A stretch of 64,000 nucleotides of DNA from Cytobacillus firmus (GCF_023612095.1 NZ_CP086235.1:3979501-4043500), one strand, 5' to 3'; counted from the first letter of the stretch, positions 43,047-50,873 are shown. Translations and numbers: made by a program. The notes: a model not told the origin generated them from the letters alone.

Positions 43047-43754
43047 TCAACATATACAAGTCTTCCGCTTAAGCCCGACCCGTCCCTTTGATTCCACCTT
43101 TTCAATATATTCCTTGGCTAAAGGCACTTTACAGGCTGTCTTTCCGACATCCACATGCACTTTTCCGATATGTTCAGCAACTTTCTTTGCCTCTTCATTC
43201 AATTCAGGTACATAAGTGCCTATTGAGATAACAAAGCCGTTCATCACATACCTTACTCGGTTTCTTTCTTCATGAATGGTATTTTTAACTTGTGTCAATA
43301 ATGCTTTTATTTCACTTATATCAAGCTCATTATCAGGTGTAATCGATACATAATTTGAATACGTGTTCCAGCCGCAGACCGAAACCATTTCATCCTCGGA
43401 TTTGATCCACTCCCGGGCCAATTCAAGAGCATACTCACTTTCCGCGGCCACCTGGGCAACTGTATACTCCGCAGCCATGTACCAATATGCCTTTTCAGCC
43501 CATCCCTGTAAAGTCTCTTTTGTCATTAGCTTCGGATTGACAGATAGTCCAGCCAGATACATTGCATCATGATTCCCTGACTCATATAATTGAAGTGCCA
43601 GCTCTTGATCCTTCTTAACAAACTTCACCAGCTTTTTCAAATCTCCAACCCTCACACCAAAAATAGGCTCCTTCGCCCCGTGATTCATAAAAGTCTTCTT
43701 CGTCTGCTCTGTACCAAGCTCCTCAAGCCTTTGCATGATTTCTTCATAAGTCAT
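43047..43754 (-). CDS. DNA alkylation repair protein (AlkD-like), paralog 2
   Basis: 235 residues from ATG 43754 (AAGGGTGAGG), same length and landmark order as the protein at 5534-6241 (GAKEPIFGVRVGDLKKLVKF, SGNHDAMYLAGL, GRVGLKRKTCIC). It keeps the WNTY aromatic stretch but differs in most positions, so the pair is an old duplication or separate acquisition. The terminal CIC and upstream KTACKVPLA are typical of the YhaZ/AlkD-like branch. Repair of N-alkylpurines is presumed from family. Confidence 0.85.
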   Translation of the reverse strand: MTYEEIMQRLEELGTEQTKKTFMNHGAKEPIFGVRVGDLKKLVKFVKKDQELALQLYESGNHDAMYLAGLSVNPKLMTKETLQGWAEKAYWYMAAEYTVAQVAAESEYALELAREWIKSEDEMVSVCGWNTYSNYVSITPDNELDISEIKALLTQVKNTIHEERNRVRYVMNGFVISIGTYVPELNEEAKKVAEHIGKVHVDVGKTACKVPLAKEYIEKVESKGRVGLKRKTCIC

Positions 43755-43871
43755 GATCCTCACCCTTTCAACCAGATGCTTCCTATACATTATTGGCCTA
43801 GAGCCTTTACTTTAAGCCGAATTTTATTCATAGTTGCTGCAATCAGCCTGCATGGTCATTACTCTGTATAT

Positions 43872-44174
43872 TTAACCCTCACCGTAGTATTCAGCAAAAT
43901 AGTTGAATCCATATTTTCTAACTAAATAGTTTCTCAACTTTCCTTGAGTCGCTTTTTCTACAGGAGGTTCCGTTAATGTATAAGCTTTAGCATTCAACTC
44001 AGCAAACCTATCCCGATCCACCTCATTATGAAAGTCGTCTTCAATAATCCCTGAACCGATGGCAGCTGCAGGATATCCGCTGAAAAAGACGTGGGTTCTT
44101 AATGCCATGTTTGGGGTTGAATGAAGCAGGATAATCAGTACTCCCAAAATCGCTAATGGTATTAGTTTTTTCAT
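43872..44174 (-). CDS. Secreted or anchored hypothetical protein
   Basis: 100 residues: an N-terminal hydrophobic signal (KLIPLAILGVLIILLHSTP) followed by a polar domain (YPAAAIGSGIIEDDFHNEVD; NYLVRKYGFNYFAEYYGEG). ATG after AAAGGAGCAC. No family recognised. First of a run of four membrane or secreted genes on the minus strand, though promoters are not clear. Confidence 0.65.
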   Translation of the reverse strand: MKKLIPLAILGVLIILLHSTPNMALRTHVFFSGYPAAAIGSGIIEDDFHNEVDRDRFAELNAKAYTLTEPPVEKATQGKLRNYLVRKYGFNYFAEYYGEG

Positions 44175-44206
44175 AAGTGCTCCTTTAAGCGCTCACTCCT
44201 GCTTCT

Positions 44207-44824
44207 TTATCCAGCCAAAATAGAAAGAAGTCCAAACCGTTCGATTATAAATAGGAGAACAGCCGTGAGTGGAATAACCCTTATGCGCTGAAAATGATTT
44301 TTAGGCAAAACAATCCACAAAAATACTGCTAACAGCAAAATAAAACCTTGTGGGATGGAGTAAGTATAGATAAAGCTAAAGCTTTCCCCAATAAGCAGGC
44401 TAATCGGCATAGCAGCACAAACCGCTGCAAGCCACCCCTCCCCTCTCGCAAACCATACAGCATAGCCGCAAATAGGAGAAAACAAGGCAATGCCTCCCCA
44501 AAAGATAAATTGGGATTTAGGAAAAAATCCGAACAGAATCATAGAATACAAATAGTAAGCCGACAGCATTGCAATAAAGAATACTAAAACATGCAGACCA
44601 GCAGCCTTTGGCGTTCGGCTCCAGGCTGCAAGCAAAGAAGCCGCTGCTATCCAGAATCCCAGGCCAGAGCCAATTAAGCCCAAAACTGTGCCGTCTGTAT
44701 ATTTTGCAAGCAATCCTAACAAAGCTCCCGCCAGGAATATGGCCAAAACCATTCCCATTTTCCGTTTTAATGCCCATTGTTCTTTATTTTCAGTTCTAAC
44801 ATACTCCGGACCTTTTATCAGCAC
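44207..44824 (-). CDS. Polytopic membrane protein (DUF6518-like)
   Basis: 205 residues with six to seven helices (FLAGALLGLLAKYTDGTVLG, FFIAMLSAYYLYSMILFGFF, IALFSPICGYAVWFARGEGW). The layout resembles DUF6518, of unknown function; confidence in the name is moderate. It starts shortly after the 127-residue membrane protein and ends 32 bases before the next gene, likely an operon. Confidence 0.7.
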   Translation of the reverse strand: MLIKGPEYVRTENKEQWALKRKMGMVLAIFLAGALLGLLAKYTDGTVLGLIGSGLGFWIAAASLLAAWSRTPKAAGLHVLVFFIAMLSAYYLYSMILFGFFPKSQFIFWGGIALFSPICGYAVWFARGEGWLAAVCAAMPISLLIGESFSFIYTYSIPQGFILLLAVFLWIVLPKNHFQRIRVIPLTAVLLFIIERFGLLSILAG

Positions 44825-44838
44825 ATTTCATAAGCCTC

Positions 44839-45222
44839 CTATCCACTAGCCACCGAGCTAAATAGAACTGCATACAAAATAAAATAAACTATATATAGGG
44901 TATTCAGGCTGAACTTTTCAGCAGCAGTTATTAATTTTCTTTTAACAAACGGATTATGAATCAATTTCACCACTGCCCAGAAAATCGGAATGCTGAAAAC
45001 GAGAAAAAGCAATAGATTCCCTATAAAATTATATGCTGCAAGGAACAATACAGCTGAACAACTTATGCTCATCAAGTTCATTAATGGGAAAACATCAGTC
45101 TTTTGCTTCATAAACGTATCCTGGGCCTTCTTCTTAAATGGTGCTTTATTCTCTTTGAAAATGAATTCCAGCCCGGATAAACGATCAGGCAGCGGTCTTT
45201 CAAAAGGCATTTTTTTCACCAT
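44839..45222 (-). CDS. Hypothetical three-helix membrane protein
   Basis: 127 residues: a basic N-terminus (KKMPFERPLPDRLSGLEFIF), then helices at about 47-67, 70-90 and 108-125. GAGGAGT precedes the start and the gap to the upstream gene is 15 bases, so it is co-transcribed with the DUF2268 gene. No family recognised. Confidence 0.65.
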   Translation of the reverse strand: MVKKMPFERPLPDRLSGLEFIFKENKAPFKKKAQDTFMKQKTDVFPLMNLMSISCSAVLFLAAYNFIGNLLLFLVFSIPIFWAVVKLIHNPFVKRKLITAAEKFSLNTLYIVYFILYAVLFSSVASG

Positions 45223-45237
45223 AACTCCTCCTCAGTG

Positions 45238-46212
45238 CTATTGATAATTTTTAAAATACTGCCCCTCTTGAAAGATCTCTTCCGCTCTCAAGGCTGTCCA
45301 CTCTTCCGGTGCAGTATCCGGATGCAGCTTGAGATACGACTCGACCATTTTGTAGCCTTCACTGTATCCGTAATGACGCGGAAGCTCACCGCCGCCCATA
45401 ATAATTTGGCTGGATCGATATCCGTCCACCTTATCTAAGTCCTTTTCAATCTTGGACCAATAGGTTTTATTAAAACTTTGATTAATGGAAGTAAGCTGCC
45501 GAAGATCAGAATAAACCAGCTTTTCAAACATGACTGCTTTTCCTTCAAAGATTAGATTATCCAGAACTGTAAAGTCCAGATTCCCATCCAGATATTCTTC
45601 AGTCCAAACACTATGATGGTATTCATGAGCAATACCCATCCTAATCGTTTCCTCGGTATAATACTTATTATAGAAAACAGTTATTTTCCCGGCTCCAACG
45701 TTGACCATAAGAGGTGTATCCTCCGACAGTTCAACAGGAAATACACAAACAGCCGTTTCTTTCTTGCCCGGTAAAATATCTGATGACTTAAGCAGGGCTT
45801 CTCTAATAATCTTATTTGTTTGATCTTCATCAATCTTTTCAATAACACCCTTTATTTCTTTAAGACTTTCAGGTTCACTATCCAGGATGGAATCTGCCAT
45901 ATGTAAGTATTCGCCACTTTTGAAACAATCGTCATAAACAGGAGAAATGACTTCATCTTTATAGATTGAATACTTTGAGCTGTTCTGCTCCTTTTCCACT
46001 TTATCCAAATAACCGCTGAATAGCTTATATGCATTAACAATCTTGAACCTCTGTTTTGTCTCTGGATGTTCAAAAGAGTAAATAACCTTATCCTCACCTG
46101 CAGGCTCATTATCGTGCTCCGCACTTGATTCCTCTTTTTCAGAACAGGCAGCCAATGTAAACAGCATGACCATCAGCAGCACACCTGTCCTCAAAAGTGA
46201 AATTCTCTTCAA
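45238..46212 (-). CDS. DUF2268 putative zinc protease lipoprotein
   Basis: 324 residues: signal peptide with lipobox LAAC (Cys 23), an acidic linker, and a DUF2268 domain with the gluzincin motif HEYHH at about residue 196-200 (GIAHEYHHSVWTEEYLDGNL) and a downstream Glu in LIFEGKAVMFEKL. Anchored on the outer face of the membrane; substrate unknown. First gene of the apparent operon to 44207. Confidence 0.88.
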   Translation of the reverse strand: MKRISLLRTGVLLMVMLFTLAACSEKEESSAEHDNEPAGEDKVIYSFEHPETKQRFKIVNAYKLFSGYLDKVEKEQNSSKYSIYKDEVISPVYDDCFKSGEYLHMADSILDSEPESLKEIKGVIEKIDEDQTNKIIREALLKSSDILPGKKETAVCVFPVELSEDTPLMVNVGAGKITVFYNKYYTEETIRMGIAHEYHHSVWTEEYLDGNLDFTVLDNLIFEGKAVMFEKLVYSDLRQLTSINQSFNKTYWSKIEKDLDKVDGYRSSQIIMGGGELPRHYGYSEGYKMVESYLKLHPDTAPEEWTALRAEEIFQEGQYFKNYQ

Positions 46213-46297
46213 ATATATCCCTCCATTTCAATTAAATATTTTTCATAATTTATTGTATTCTTCAGAATCTTTCATATCAATCTCCTAAAATTTATAC

Positions 46298-46528
46298 TTA
46301 GAACCTCACTTGTTTTTGTCTACTATTATTATCTGGTGTTTCTTCGTATGAAATCTCACTTCTCAATTCAAGCTTATGGGGTTTCTTGCTGCTGCCTCTA
46401 GCCAGCCCATTGTCCAAGTCATCGATTGGGGTAAAGTTGCTGTTTGAGATGCCTCTTCTGAACTTGAACATCCGAAAAAGAATAAAGACCAACAAGCCTA
46501 TTACAGCAATTAACAAAATATAGCGCAC
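46298..46528 (-). CDS. Small membrane-anchored protein with polar tail
   Basis: 76 residues from GTG 46528 (GAGGTG site); the frame is open 15 codons further without a start. One helix (YILLIAVIGLLVFILFRMF), then FRRGISNSNFTPIDDLDNGL and a charged tail. Translationally coupled to the tiny gene upstream, whose stop (46548) lies 20 bases before this start. No family recognised. Confidence 0.6.
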   Translation of the reverse strand: MRYILLIAVIGLLVFILFRMFKFRRGISNSNFTPIDDLDNGLARGSSKKPHKLELRSEISYEETPDNNSRQKQVRF

Positions 46529-46547
46529 TTCAGCCACCTCATCTCCG

Positions 46548-46646
46548 TTATTTCTTAAGCAGCCAAGTAACAAAAAATATCCCGCTTGCTATAAATAATA
46601 AAAGTAAAAGCAGAATTAGTCCTGGGACACCAATATTTGCTAACAT
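46548..46646 (-). CDS. 32-residue TatA-N-terminus-like microprotein
   Basis: ATG preceded by GGAGGTACAT. The product opens MLANIGVPGLILLLLLL, matching the first helix of TatA proteins (MLxNIGxPGLIL), but then continues with IASGIFFVTWLLKK and stops, lacking the FGPKKLPE hinge and amphipathic helix. Either a TatA-derived microprotein or convergent membrane peptide. It heads a two-gene unit with the 76-residue protein. Confidence 0.6.
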   Translation of the reverse strand: MLANIGVPGLILLLLLLFIASGIFFVTWLLKK

Positions 46647-46863
46647 ATGTACCTCCTTAGAAAAATACAAGTTTAAAACTAACCTTTTTCACTTATTAAA
46701 TATATGAATTTTCAACAAAATCCAAAAACAGTAAAAAGCACCCATGAATATTTGTTGCATTTTTTCATAAAAAAGGATAATTTTAATTCATAAAGAATAA
46801 AATGTTACATCCATGAAAAGAGAAAACGAGAAAGAACGTTATGAAAAAAGGGGATTGAAACTT

Positions 46864-47118
46864 ATGCAAAAGTATAGAAGGAGAAACACGCCAGCTTTTA
46901 CATTTTTGGCCTACTTTACATTGATTGCCGGTGTTGGTTTATTTCTAATCGGCCTCTATAATGCCGAAATGCAGCTCAACGAGAAAGGTTATTATATTGC
47001 GGTCATGCTTCTGGTTGCAGTTGGGTCCATTCTGACTCAAAAGGTGACACGGGATAATGCTGAAGATGCAGAAATCCTTGCAGAGCAAGAGCGCAGATCA
47101 GCTAAAATTGATCAATAA
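46864..47118 (+). CDS. YiaA/YiaB two-helix domain protein
   Basis: 84 residues from ATG 46864 (AAAAAGGGG site); an ATG 17 codons upstream has no ribosome binding site. The YiaAB fold is clear: NTPAFTFLAYFTLIAGVGLF in helix 1 and KGYYIAVMLLVAVGSILTQK in helix 2, then an acidic tail. Function unknown. Terminator follows. Confidence 0.87.
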   Translation: MQKYRRRNTPAFTFLAYFTLIAGVGLFLIGLYNAEMQLNEKGYYIAVMLLVAVGSILTQKVTRDNAEDAEILAEQERRSAKIDQ

Positions 47119-47143
47119 ATAAGAACACATGAGTTGAAGAAAT

Positions 47144-47170
47144 AAGTGCCTGATAAGTTGACAGGCACTT
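47144..47170. terminator. Bidirectional terminator
   Basis: AAGTGCCTG and CAGGCACTT around a 9-base loop, T-rich on both sides. Confidence 0.88.
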
Positions 47171-47678
47171 ATTTTTCTACTCCATTAAGCGGAATTTCAT
47201 ACTCGTGCAGCACTTCGTAAAATGCCCTTCTCTTGGCATACCAGTCAGCATGCAAATTCATCACAATTTTTTTATCCCCTTCTAAAACAATCTCAAGCTG
47301 AGCCGGCACCCCTCTCATGTTTAGCTGGGTGACTGAAACCACCTCTTCCCAAGGATAACTATCAATAGCTCTTACATCTGATGCGCTATTTATATGTATC
47401 CCTTTTTCATCCACATAGGTGTACACATCGAAAGACATATAGAATATGAGAAGAGACAGGCTTAATAAGAAACCAGCTGCTAAAGTCAGCCGCTTTGAGG
47501 ACTTAACTTCCCTGGAATACAGAAAAACCCCAACCACAGCGAACAAAAGAAAAAATCCTGCACTAAAAATTACATATGAAAGTTTATTGGTGCTAAATGC
47601 CAGGAAGAATGGAGGATGAAAGTAGAATTTATGAATGAAGTTAACGCAAATGATGCTGATGGGAATTACGCTTAACAC
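47169..47678 (-). CDS. Membrane protein with C-terminal PH-like domain; start uncertain
   Basis: 169 residues: three helices in the first ~85 residues and a soluble domain (YVDEKGIHINSASDVRAIDS, PWEEVVSVTQLNM) like a bacterial PH domain. The GTG at 47678 has no ribosome binding site, and the same frame continues upstream (HEKGLIPKIFSLGLIYVLS) with no start codon; adding one A to ATGAAAAAGG at 47727-47736 would join it to an ATG. A one-base indel or an unusual start are both possible. Confidence 0.6.
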   Translation of the reverse strand: MLSVIPISIICVNFIHKFYFHPPFFLAFSTNKLSYVIFSAGFFLLFAVVGVFLYSREVKSSKRLTLAAGFLLSLSLLIFYMSFDVYTYVDEKGIHINSASDVRAIDSYPWEEVVSVTQLNMRGVPAQLEIVLEGDKKIVMNLHADWYAKRRAFYEVLHEYEIPLNGVEK

Positions 47679-47843
47679 GTAAATCAGTCCTAGACTGAAT
47701 ATCTTTGGTATTAAACCTTTTTCATGAGCAAGCTGGATAGGACTTCACCCCTTCACCTTTACCTTATATTACCATATTCGTATATAAAAGTAAGATGAAT
47801 TTATAAATAAAAACAAAAAAATATCCGCAGATGAGCAGGACGG

Positions 47844-47872
47844 TTGATTAATAAAAATTTCTGCAGTATATT
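47844..47872 (+). promoter_or_regulatory. Promoter of the marR operon
   Basis: TTGATT, 17 bases, TATATT. Confidence 0.65.
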
Positions 47873-47874
47873 AA

Positions 47875-47901
47875 TTGACATATCAATCATTGACCTATCA
47901 A
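47875..47901 (+). promoter_or_regulatory. Paired TTGA-N4-TCAA operators
   Basis: TTGACATATCAA (47875-47886) and TTGACCTATCAA (47890-47901) are two short dyads 15 bases apart centre to centre. They start 2 bases after the -10, over the transcription start, the expected site for MarR repression. Confidence 0.65.
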
Positions 47902-47925
47902 TTATCTAAAAAGGCGGGGGATGCT

Positions 47926-48354
47926 GTGTTCAAATGTTCAAAGGAAGAAGAATTAATCGCGGCCCGGCTGTTTGAGCTCAGTAAGCAGACAATGCCGAAG
48001 TTTGAACGCTGTACAGGCATCAGCCAGTCGCGGCTTGAGATTCTCCGGGAGCTTTTTGAAGCGGAAGAAATTACACAGCGTGAGCTGCAGAAAAAAGTGA
48101 ATATCGATCATGCTGCTGTCACAAGACATCTTAAGCAACTTGAAGAAAAAGGCATGGTGATCCGCAGGAAAAATCCTGAAGATAACCGCTTTACTTATGT
48201 CAGCCTGACTGAGGAAGGCAAAACGAAGATTGCTGCTTACTGTGAAGAAAAGCAGCATTTTATTTCCAAAATCCTGAACGGCTTTTCGGAGCTTGAGCGA
48301 AGCACACTATTAAATATGCTCACTCGCATCCAGGAAAATGTAGATAATATGTAA
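47926..48354 (+). CDS. MarR family transcriptional regulator
   Basis: 142 residues from GTG 47926 (GGCGGGGG); 17 in-frame codons upstream overlap the operator and have no ribosome binding site. MarR winged helix (about 30-110; ITQRELQKKVNIDHAAVTRH, NPEDNRFTYVSLTEEGK). Cysteines near the N-terminus (FKCSKEEE; FERCTG) could make it thiol- or quinone-responsive (inference). It should regulate the two enzymes that follow. Confidence 0.92.
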   Translation: MFKCSKEEELIAARLFELSKQTMPKFERCTGISQSRLEILRELFEAEEITQRELQKKVNIDHAAVTRHLKQLEEKGMVIRRKNPEDNRFTYVSLTEEGKTKIAAYCEEKQHFISKILNGFSELERSTLLNMLTRIQENVDNM

Positions 48355-48391
48355 TTTTTTCATCCAGAAAAAACATAAAGGAGAGTTCATC

Positions 48392-49027
48392 ATGATAAAA
48401 ACAACTATTAACGACTATAAAGAAATCGTCACAGGCCGCCGTTCCATCCGTAATTATGACCCAACTGTGAAAATCAGCAGAGAAGAAATGGCTCAAATCC
48501 TGGAAGAAGCCTCTTTAGCTCCTTCATCTGTAAACCTTCAGCCATGGCGTTTTGTAGTAATCGATTCACAAGAAGGCAAAGAAACACTGGCACCACTCGC
48601 AAAATTCAATCAACGTCAGGTAGAGACATCAGCAGCTGTTGTTGCCGTCTTTGTTGATATGAAAAGCGAAGCCTTCATTGAAAAAATTTATGATACTGCA
48701 GTTGAAAAAGGATACATGCCTGCTGATGTAAGAGACAAGCAGGTTCCAGCCATCAAAGGTTTAGCAGAAAATATGACATTCGAGCAAAAGAAAGAAATGA
48801 ACCTGATTGATGCCGGTCTTGTATCCATGCAGCTAATGCTTGCAGCCCGCGCCCATGGCTATGATACTAATCCAATTGGCGGATATGAAAAAGACCGCAT
48901 TGCCGAAGCCTTTGATTTGGACAAGGAACGCTACTATCCTGTCATGCTAATCTCCATCGGGAAAGCTGCTGATCAAGGCTACAAATCGGTCCGCCTGCCT
49001 GTTGAAGATATCACGGAGTGGAAATAA
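48392..49027 (+). CDS. Nitroreductase family protein
   Basis: 211 residues, FMN-dependent NAD(P)H oxidoreductase fold: GRRSIRNYDPTVKISREEM with the FMN-binding Arg-Arg-Ser-Ile-Arg, EEASLAPSSVNLQPWRFVV, and LAARAHGYDTNPIGGYEKDR. It probably reduces quinones or nitroaromatics. 37 bases after marR with AAAGGAGAG; forms a detoxification operon with the monooxygenase. Confidence 0.92.
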   Translation: MIKTTINDYKEIVTGRRSIRNYDPTVKISREEMAQILEEASLAPSSVNLQPWRFVVIDSQEGKETLAPLAKFNQRQVETSAAVVAVFVDMKSEAFIEKIYDTAVEKGYMPADVRDKQVPAIKGLAENMTFEQKKEMNLIDAGLVSMQLMLAARAHGYDTNPIGGYEKDRIAEAFDLDKERYYPVMLISIGKAADQGYKSVRLPVEDITEWK

Positions 49028-49048
49028 CTCACAAAGGAGAAATGCAAC

Positions 49049-49348
49049 ATGATCATTATTCATGCTGGCTTCCAAATACAAACTGATAAAGAAGATGATT
49101 TTCTGGTTGAAATCCGTCCGCTGATTGAGGCTTCCAGAGCAGAAGAAGGCAATATCTCTTATGACCTTGTAAAAGATACAGAAAAAGCGGGGGCTTATAC
49201 TATGGTGGAACTGTGGAAGGATATGGACGCTGTGAAGTTCCACAACCAGACTGAACACTTTACATCATTTACGGCAAAAGCACCTGAGTATTTTGCTGCC
49301 CCTCCTCAGGTGGAAGTATATGATGCGAAACCTGTAGATGAAAAATAA
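49049..49348 (+). CDS. Putative quinol monooxygenase (ABM domain, YcnE-like)
   Basis: 99 residues with an antibiotic-biosynthesis monooxygenase fold: IIIHAGFQIQTDKEDDFLVE, RPLIEASRAEEGNISYDLVK, MVELWKDMDAVKFHNQTEHF. Members such as B. subtilis YcnE and E. coli YgiN act on quinols without cofactor. Last gene of the marR operon. AAAGGAG site. Confidence 0.9.
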   Translation: MIIIHAGFQIQTDKEDDFLVEIRPLIEASRAEEGNISYDLVKDTEKAGAYTMVELWKDMDAVKFHNQTEHFTSFTAKAPEYFAAPPQVEVYDAKPVDEK

Positions 49349-49363
49349 ATGATAGACATAAAG

Positions 49364-49397
49364 ACGCTTGGGAAAGAAGATTCCCAAGCGTTTTTTT
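49364..49397 (+). terminator. Terminator of the marR operon
   Basis: ACGCTTGGGAA and TTCCCAAGCGT, followed by TTTTTTT. Confidence 0.92.
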
Positions 49398-49404
49398 AAC
49401 GTTT

Positions 49405-49548
49405 TTAATCCTTTTGATTCTCTTTCTGGTCATGATAAGCGATTAGAATGACTTCTTCTCCCTTTTCATCACTTAAGCGTTTTTCCAGATTATGCACCTG
49501 CTGCAGATCCCCGTCGGACAAATTTGCAAATTGATATTCTTTATCCAT
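49405..49548 (-). CDS. 47-residue acidic hypothetical protein
   Basis: ATG follows AAAGGTGATTG. The product (MDKEYQFANLSDGDLQQVHN, then EEVILIAYHDQKENQ) is hydrophilic and helical. No family recognised; the clear ribosome binding site and coding-like residues support a real gene. Confidence 0.65.
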   Translation of the reverse strand: MDKEYQFANLSDGDLQQVHNLEKRLSDEKGEEVILIAYHDQKENQKD

Positions 49549-49648
49549 TTTCAATCACCTTTCCGTTGTAAGATACCTAAAGTTTGTGTTTACCAAGCAT
49601 TTTTATACACAGAAAAAGCCCGGGAATCTTCCCCGGACCTCATTCTTC

Positions 49649-49810
49649 CTATTTAATTCCCAAAATGGCAATTGTTATGACAGCCAGCACCAGGCTCAGC
49701 AGCAGTGACATGCCCCAATGCTTCTTTTCCGTCATCTTGAATAACACATTCATTACGGAACTGATTGCCAGAAAAAGAAAGAAAACAAATAAGAAAATCA
49801 TAAATTCCAT
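49649..49810 (-). CDS. 53-residue two-helix membrane protein
   Basis: ATG 49810 with AGGTTGAG upstream. Helices FMIFLFVFFLFLAISSVMNV and MSLLLSLVLAVITIAILG with a basic TEKKHW turn. A GC-rich imperfect hairpin with T run follows at about 49614-49640. No family recognised. Confidence 0.6.
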   Translation of the reverse strand: MEFMIFLFVFFLFLAISSVMNVLFKMTEKKHWGMSLLLSLVLAVITIAILGIK

Positions 49811-49876
49811 TATTTCTCAACCTGCCTTCTGCCCTGTTTTCGCAAGGAAATAAGACGAGCTTTCGATTATCAGACC

Positions 49877-50329
49877 TTAGCCTAAATCTTTCACAACCGC
49901 CATTTCCTTCCCAAAACGGTGACCTTGATCTTCAAACCCCAAACTTGCATAAAGCTGGTGCGCCCCAAGGTTTTCTGGATGGTAGCCTACTGCAAGTTTT
50001 TTCGCATTTGGCAGTTTCGCCATCTCTGAGATCATCAATTCCGTTGCTTTTTTGCCTATCCCCTTGCCTTGGTGCGCCTTATCAATCATAATCCGGTAAA
50101 TCCAGTACGCATCCAATTCTTCTAAGTATGTATTAAACATTAAGAAGCCGACAGCTTTATCTTCCAAGTAAATCACATACGGTTTCAGCGCTGTTTCAAA
50201 TTTAGATTGCGCAATGGAAACAGCATTTGGCTCCATATAGGCTCTTTGTTCCTCTGAAAGCTCTAATAAACAGCAGTCATACCAATTGTCTGCGGTAACT
50301 TCTTCAATTTTCACTTTGCCAGTATTCAA
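49877..50329 (-). CDS. GNAT acetyltransferase, BltD/diamine-acetyltransferase-like
   Basis: 150 residues, TTG start at 50329. The N-terminus IEEVTADNWYDCCLLELSEE and AQSKFETALKPYVIYLEDKA match BltD-type spermine/diamine acetyltransferases; the acetyl-CoA loop is HQGKGIGKKATELM, and YHPENLGAHQLYASLGFEDQ follows. Its Shine-Dalgarno GGGG (9 bases upstream) is locked in a GGGGAAA/TTTCCCC hairpin, downstream of an 18-residue leader ORF with a much stronger ribosome binding site. Expression is therefore probably induced by translational attenuation. Confidence 0.85.
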   Translation of the reverse strand: MNTGKVKIEEVTADNWYDCCLLELSEEQRAYMEPNAVSIAQSKFETALKPYVIYLEDKAVGFLMFNTYLEELDAYWIYRIMIDKAHQGKGIGKKATELMISEMAKLPNAKKLAVGYHPENLGAHQLYASLGFEDQGHRFGKEMAVVKDLG

Positions 50330-50335
50330 AATATA

Positions 50336-50389
50336 TTTCCCCTTTTCTCATTTTTGGGGAAACGCTGTTATTAATTAGGCGTTCTCCCC
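50336..50389 (-). promoter_or_regulatory. Alternative hairpins of a translational attenuator
   Basis: Minus-strand TTTCCCC can pair either with GGGGAAA at the gene's Shine-Dalgarno (sequestered, OFF) or, as part of GCGTTTCCCC, with GGGGAGAACGC at the end of the leader ORF (exposed, ON). The two are mutually exclusive. A third pairing, GAACGCCT with AGGCGTTC at the leader's own ribosome binding site, competes with the second. Confidence 0.7.
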
Positions 50390-50427
50390 TTATTTTGATC
50401 CATAATAACTAAAGTTTTATTTAGCAT
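50371..50427 (-). CDS. 18-residue leader peptide of the GNAT gene
   Basis: ATG with AAAAGGAGG 8 bases upstream, product MLNKTLVIMDQNKGRTPN. Its stop lies 41 bases before the acetyltransferase start. The strong ribosome binding site, shortness and position over alternative hairpins are those of erm/cat-type regulatory leaders. The inducer is unknown. Confidence 0.7.
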   Translation of the reverse strand: MLNKTLVIMDQNKGRTPN

Positions 50428-50586
50428 ATTGAACGCCTCCTTTTACCAAATTGTCAGAAAAAAAAAGACCCACTCATTATACTATATTATTCCAGTAAAT
50501 GCGCACATCAGAATATAGTTATTTTTTTTATGGAAAGGCCATATATAATATATTGATTCAGCAAAAAAAGGGGAGGATGCGATCAT

Positions 50587-50856
50587 ATGCCAGCGAAGCA
50601 AATTCGTTTACGGAGAATTCAAAGCCTTGCTCACGACATTATGCTAGAAATGAACTCAAAGGAAGACCCTAAGAAGAATGAATCATACAGAACAGTCATT
50701 GATCACCTATCACGTGCGATTGGGGAACTATCTGATCCATCGGGTGATTATTCATTGGATTATGTAGAAGAAAAAGTAGGCACTGCCCATTATAAAATCT
50801 TTAAAAACATGAAAAAACTGACTCCACTTCGAAAAACAAAAGAATCAGCATGGTAA
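50587..50856 (+). CDS. Hypothetical helical protein
   Basis: 89 residues; ATG after GGGGAGG. Basic N-terminus (PAKQIRLRRIQSLAHDIMLE), acidic middle, basic C-terminus (KIFKNMKKLTPLRKTKESAW). Cytoplasmic, mostly helical. No family recognised. Divergent from the leader-GNAT unit; terminator at 50906. Confidence 0.6.
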   Translation: MPAKQIRLRRIQSLAHDIMLEMNSKEDPKKNESYRTVIDHLSRAIGELSDPSGDYSLDYVEEKVGTAHYKIFKNMKKLTPLRKTKESAW

Positions 50857-50873
50857 ATTTTTTTGAATGAAAC

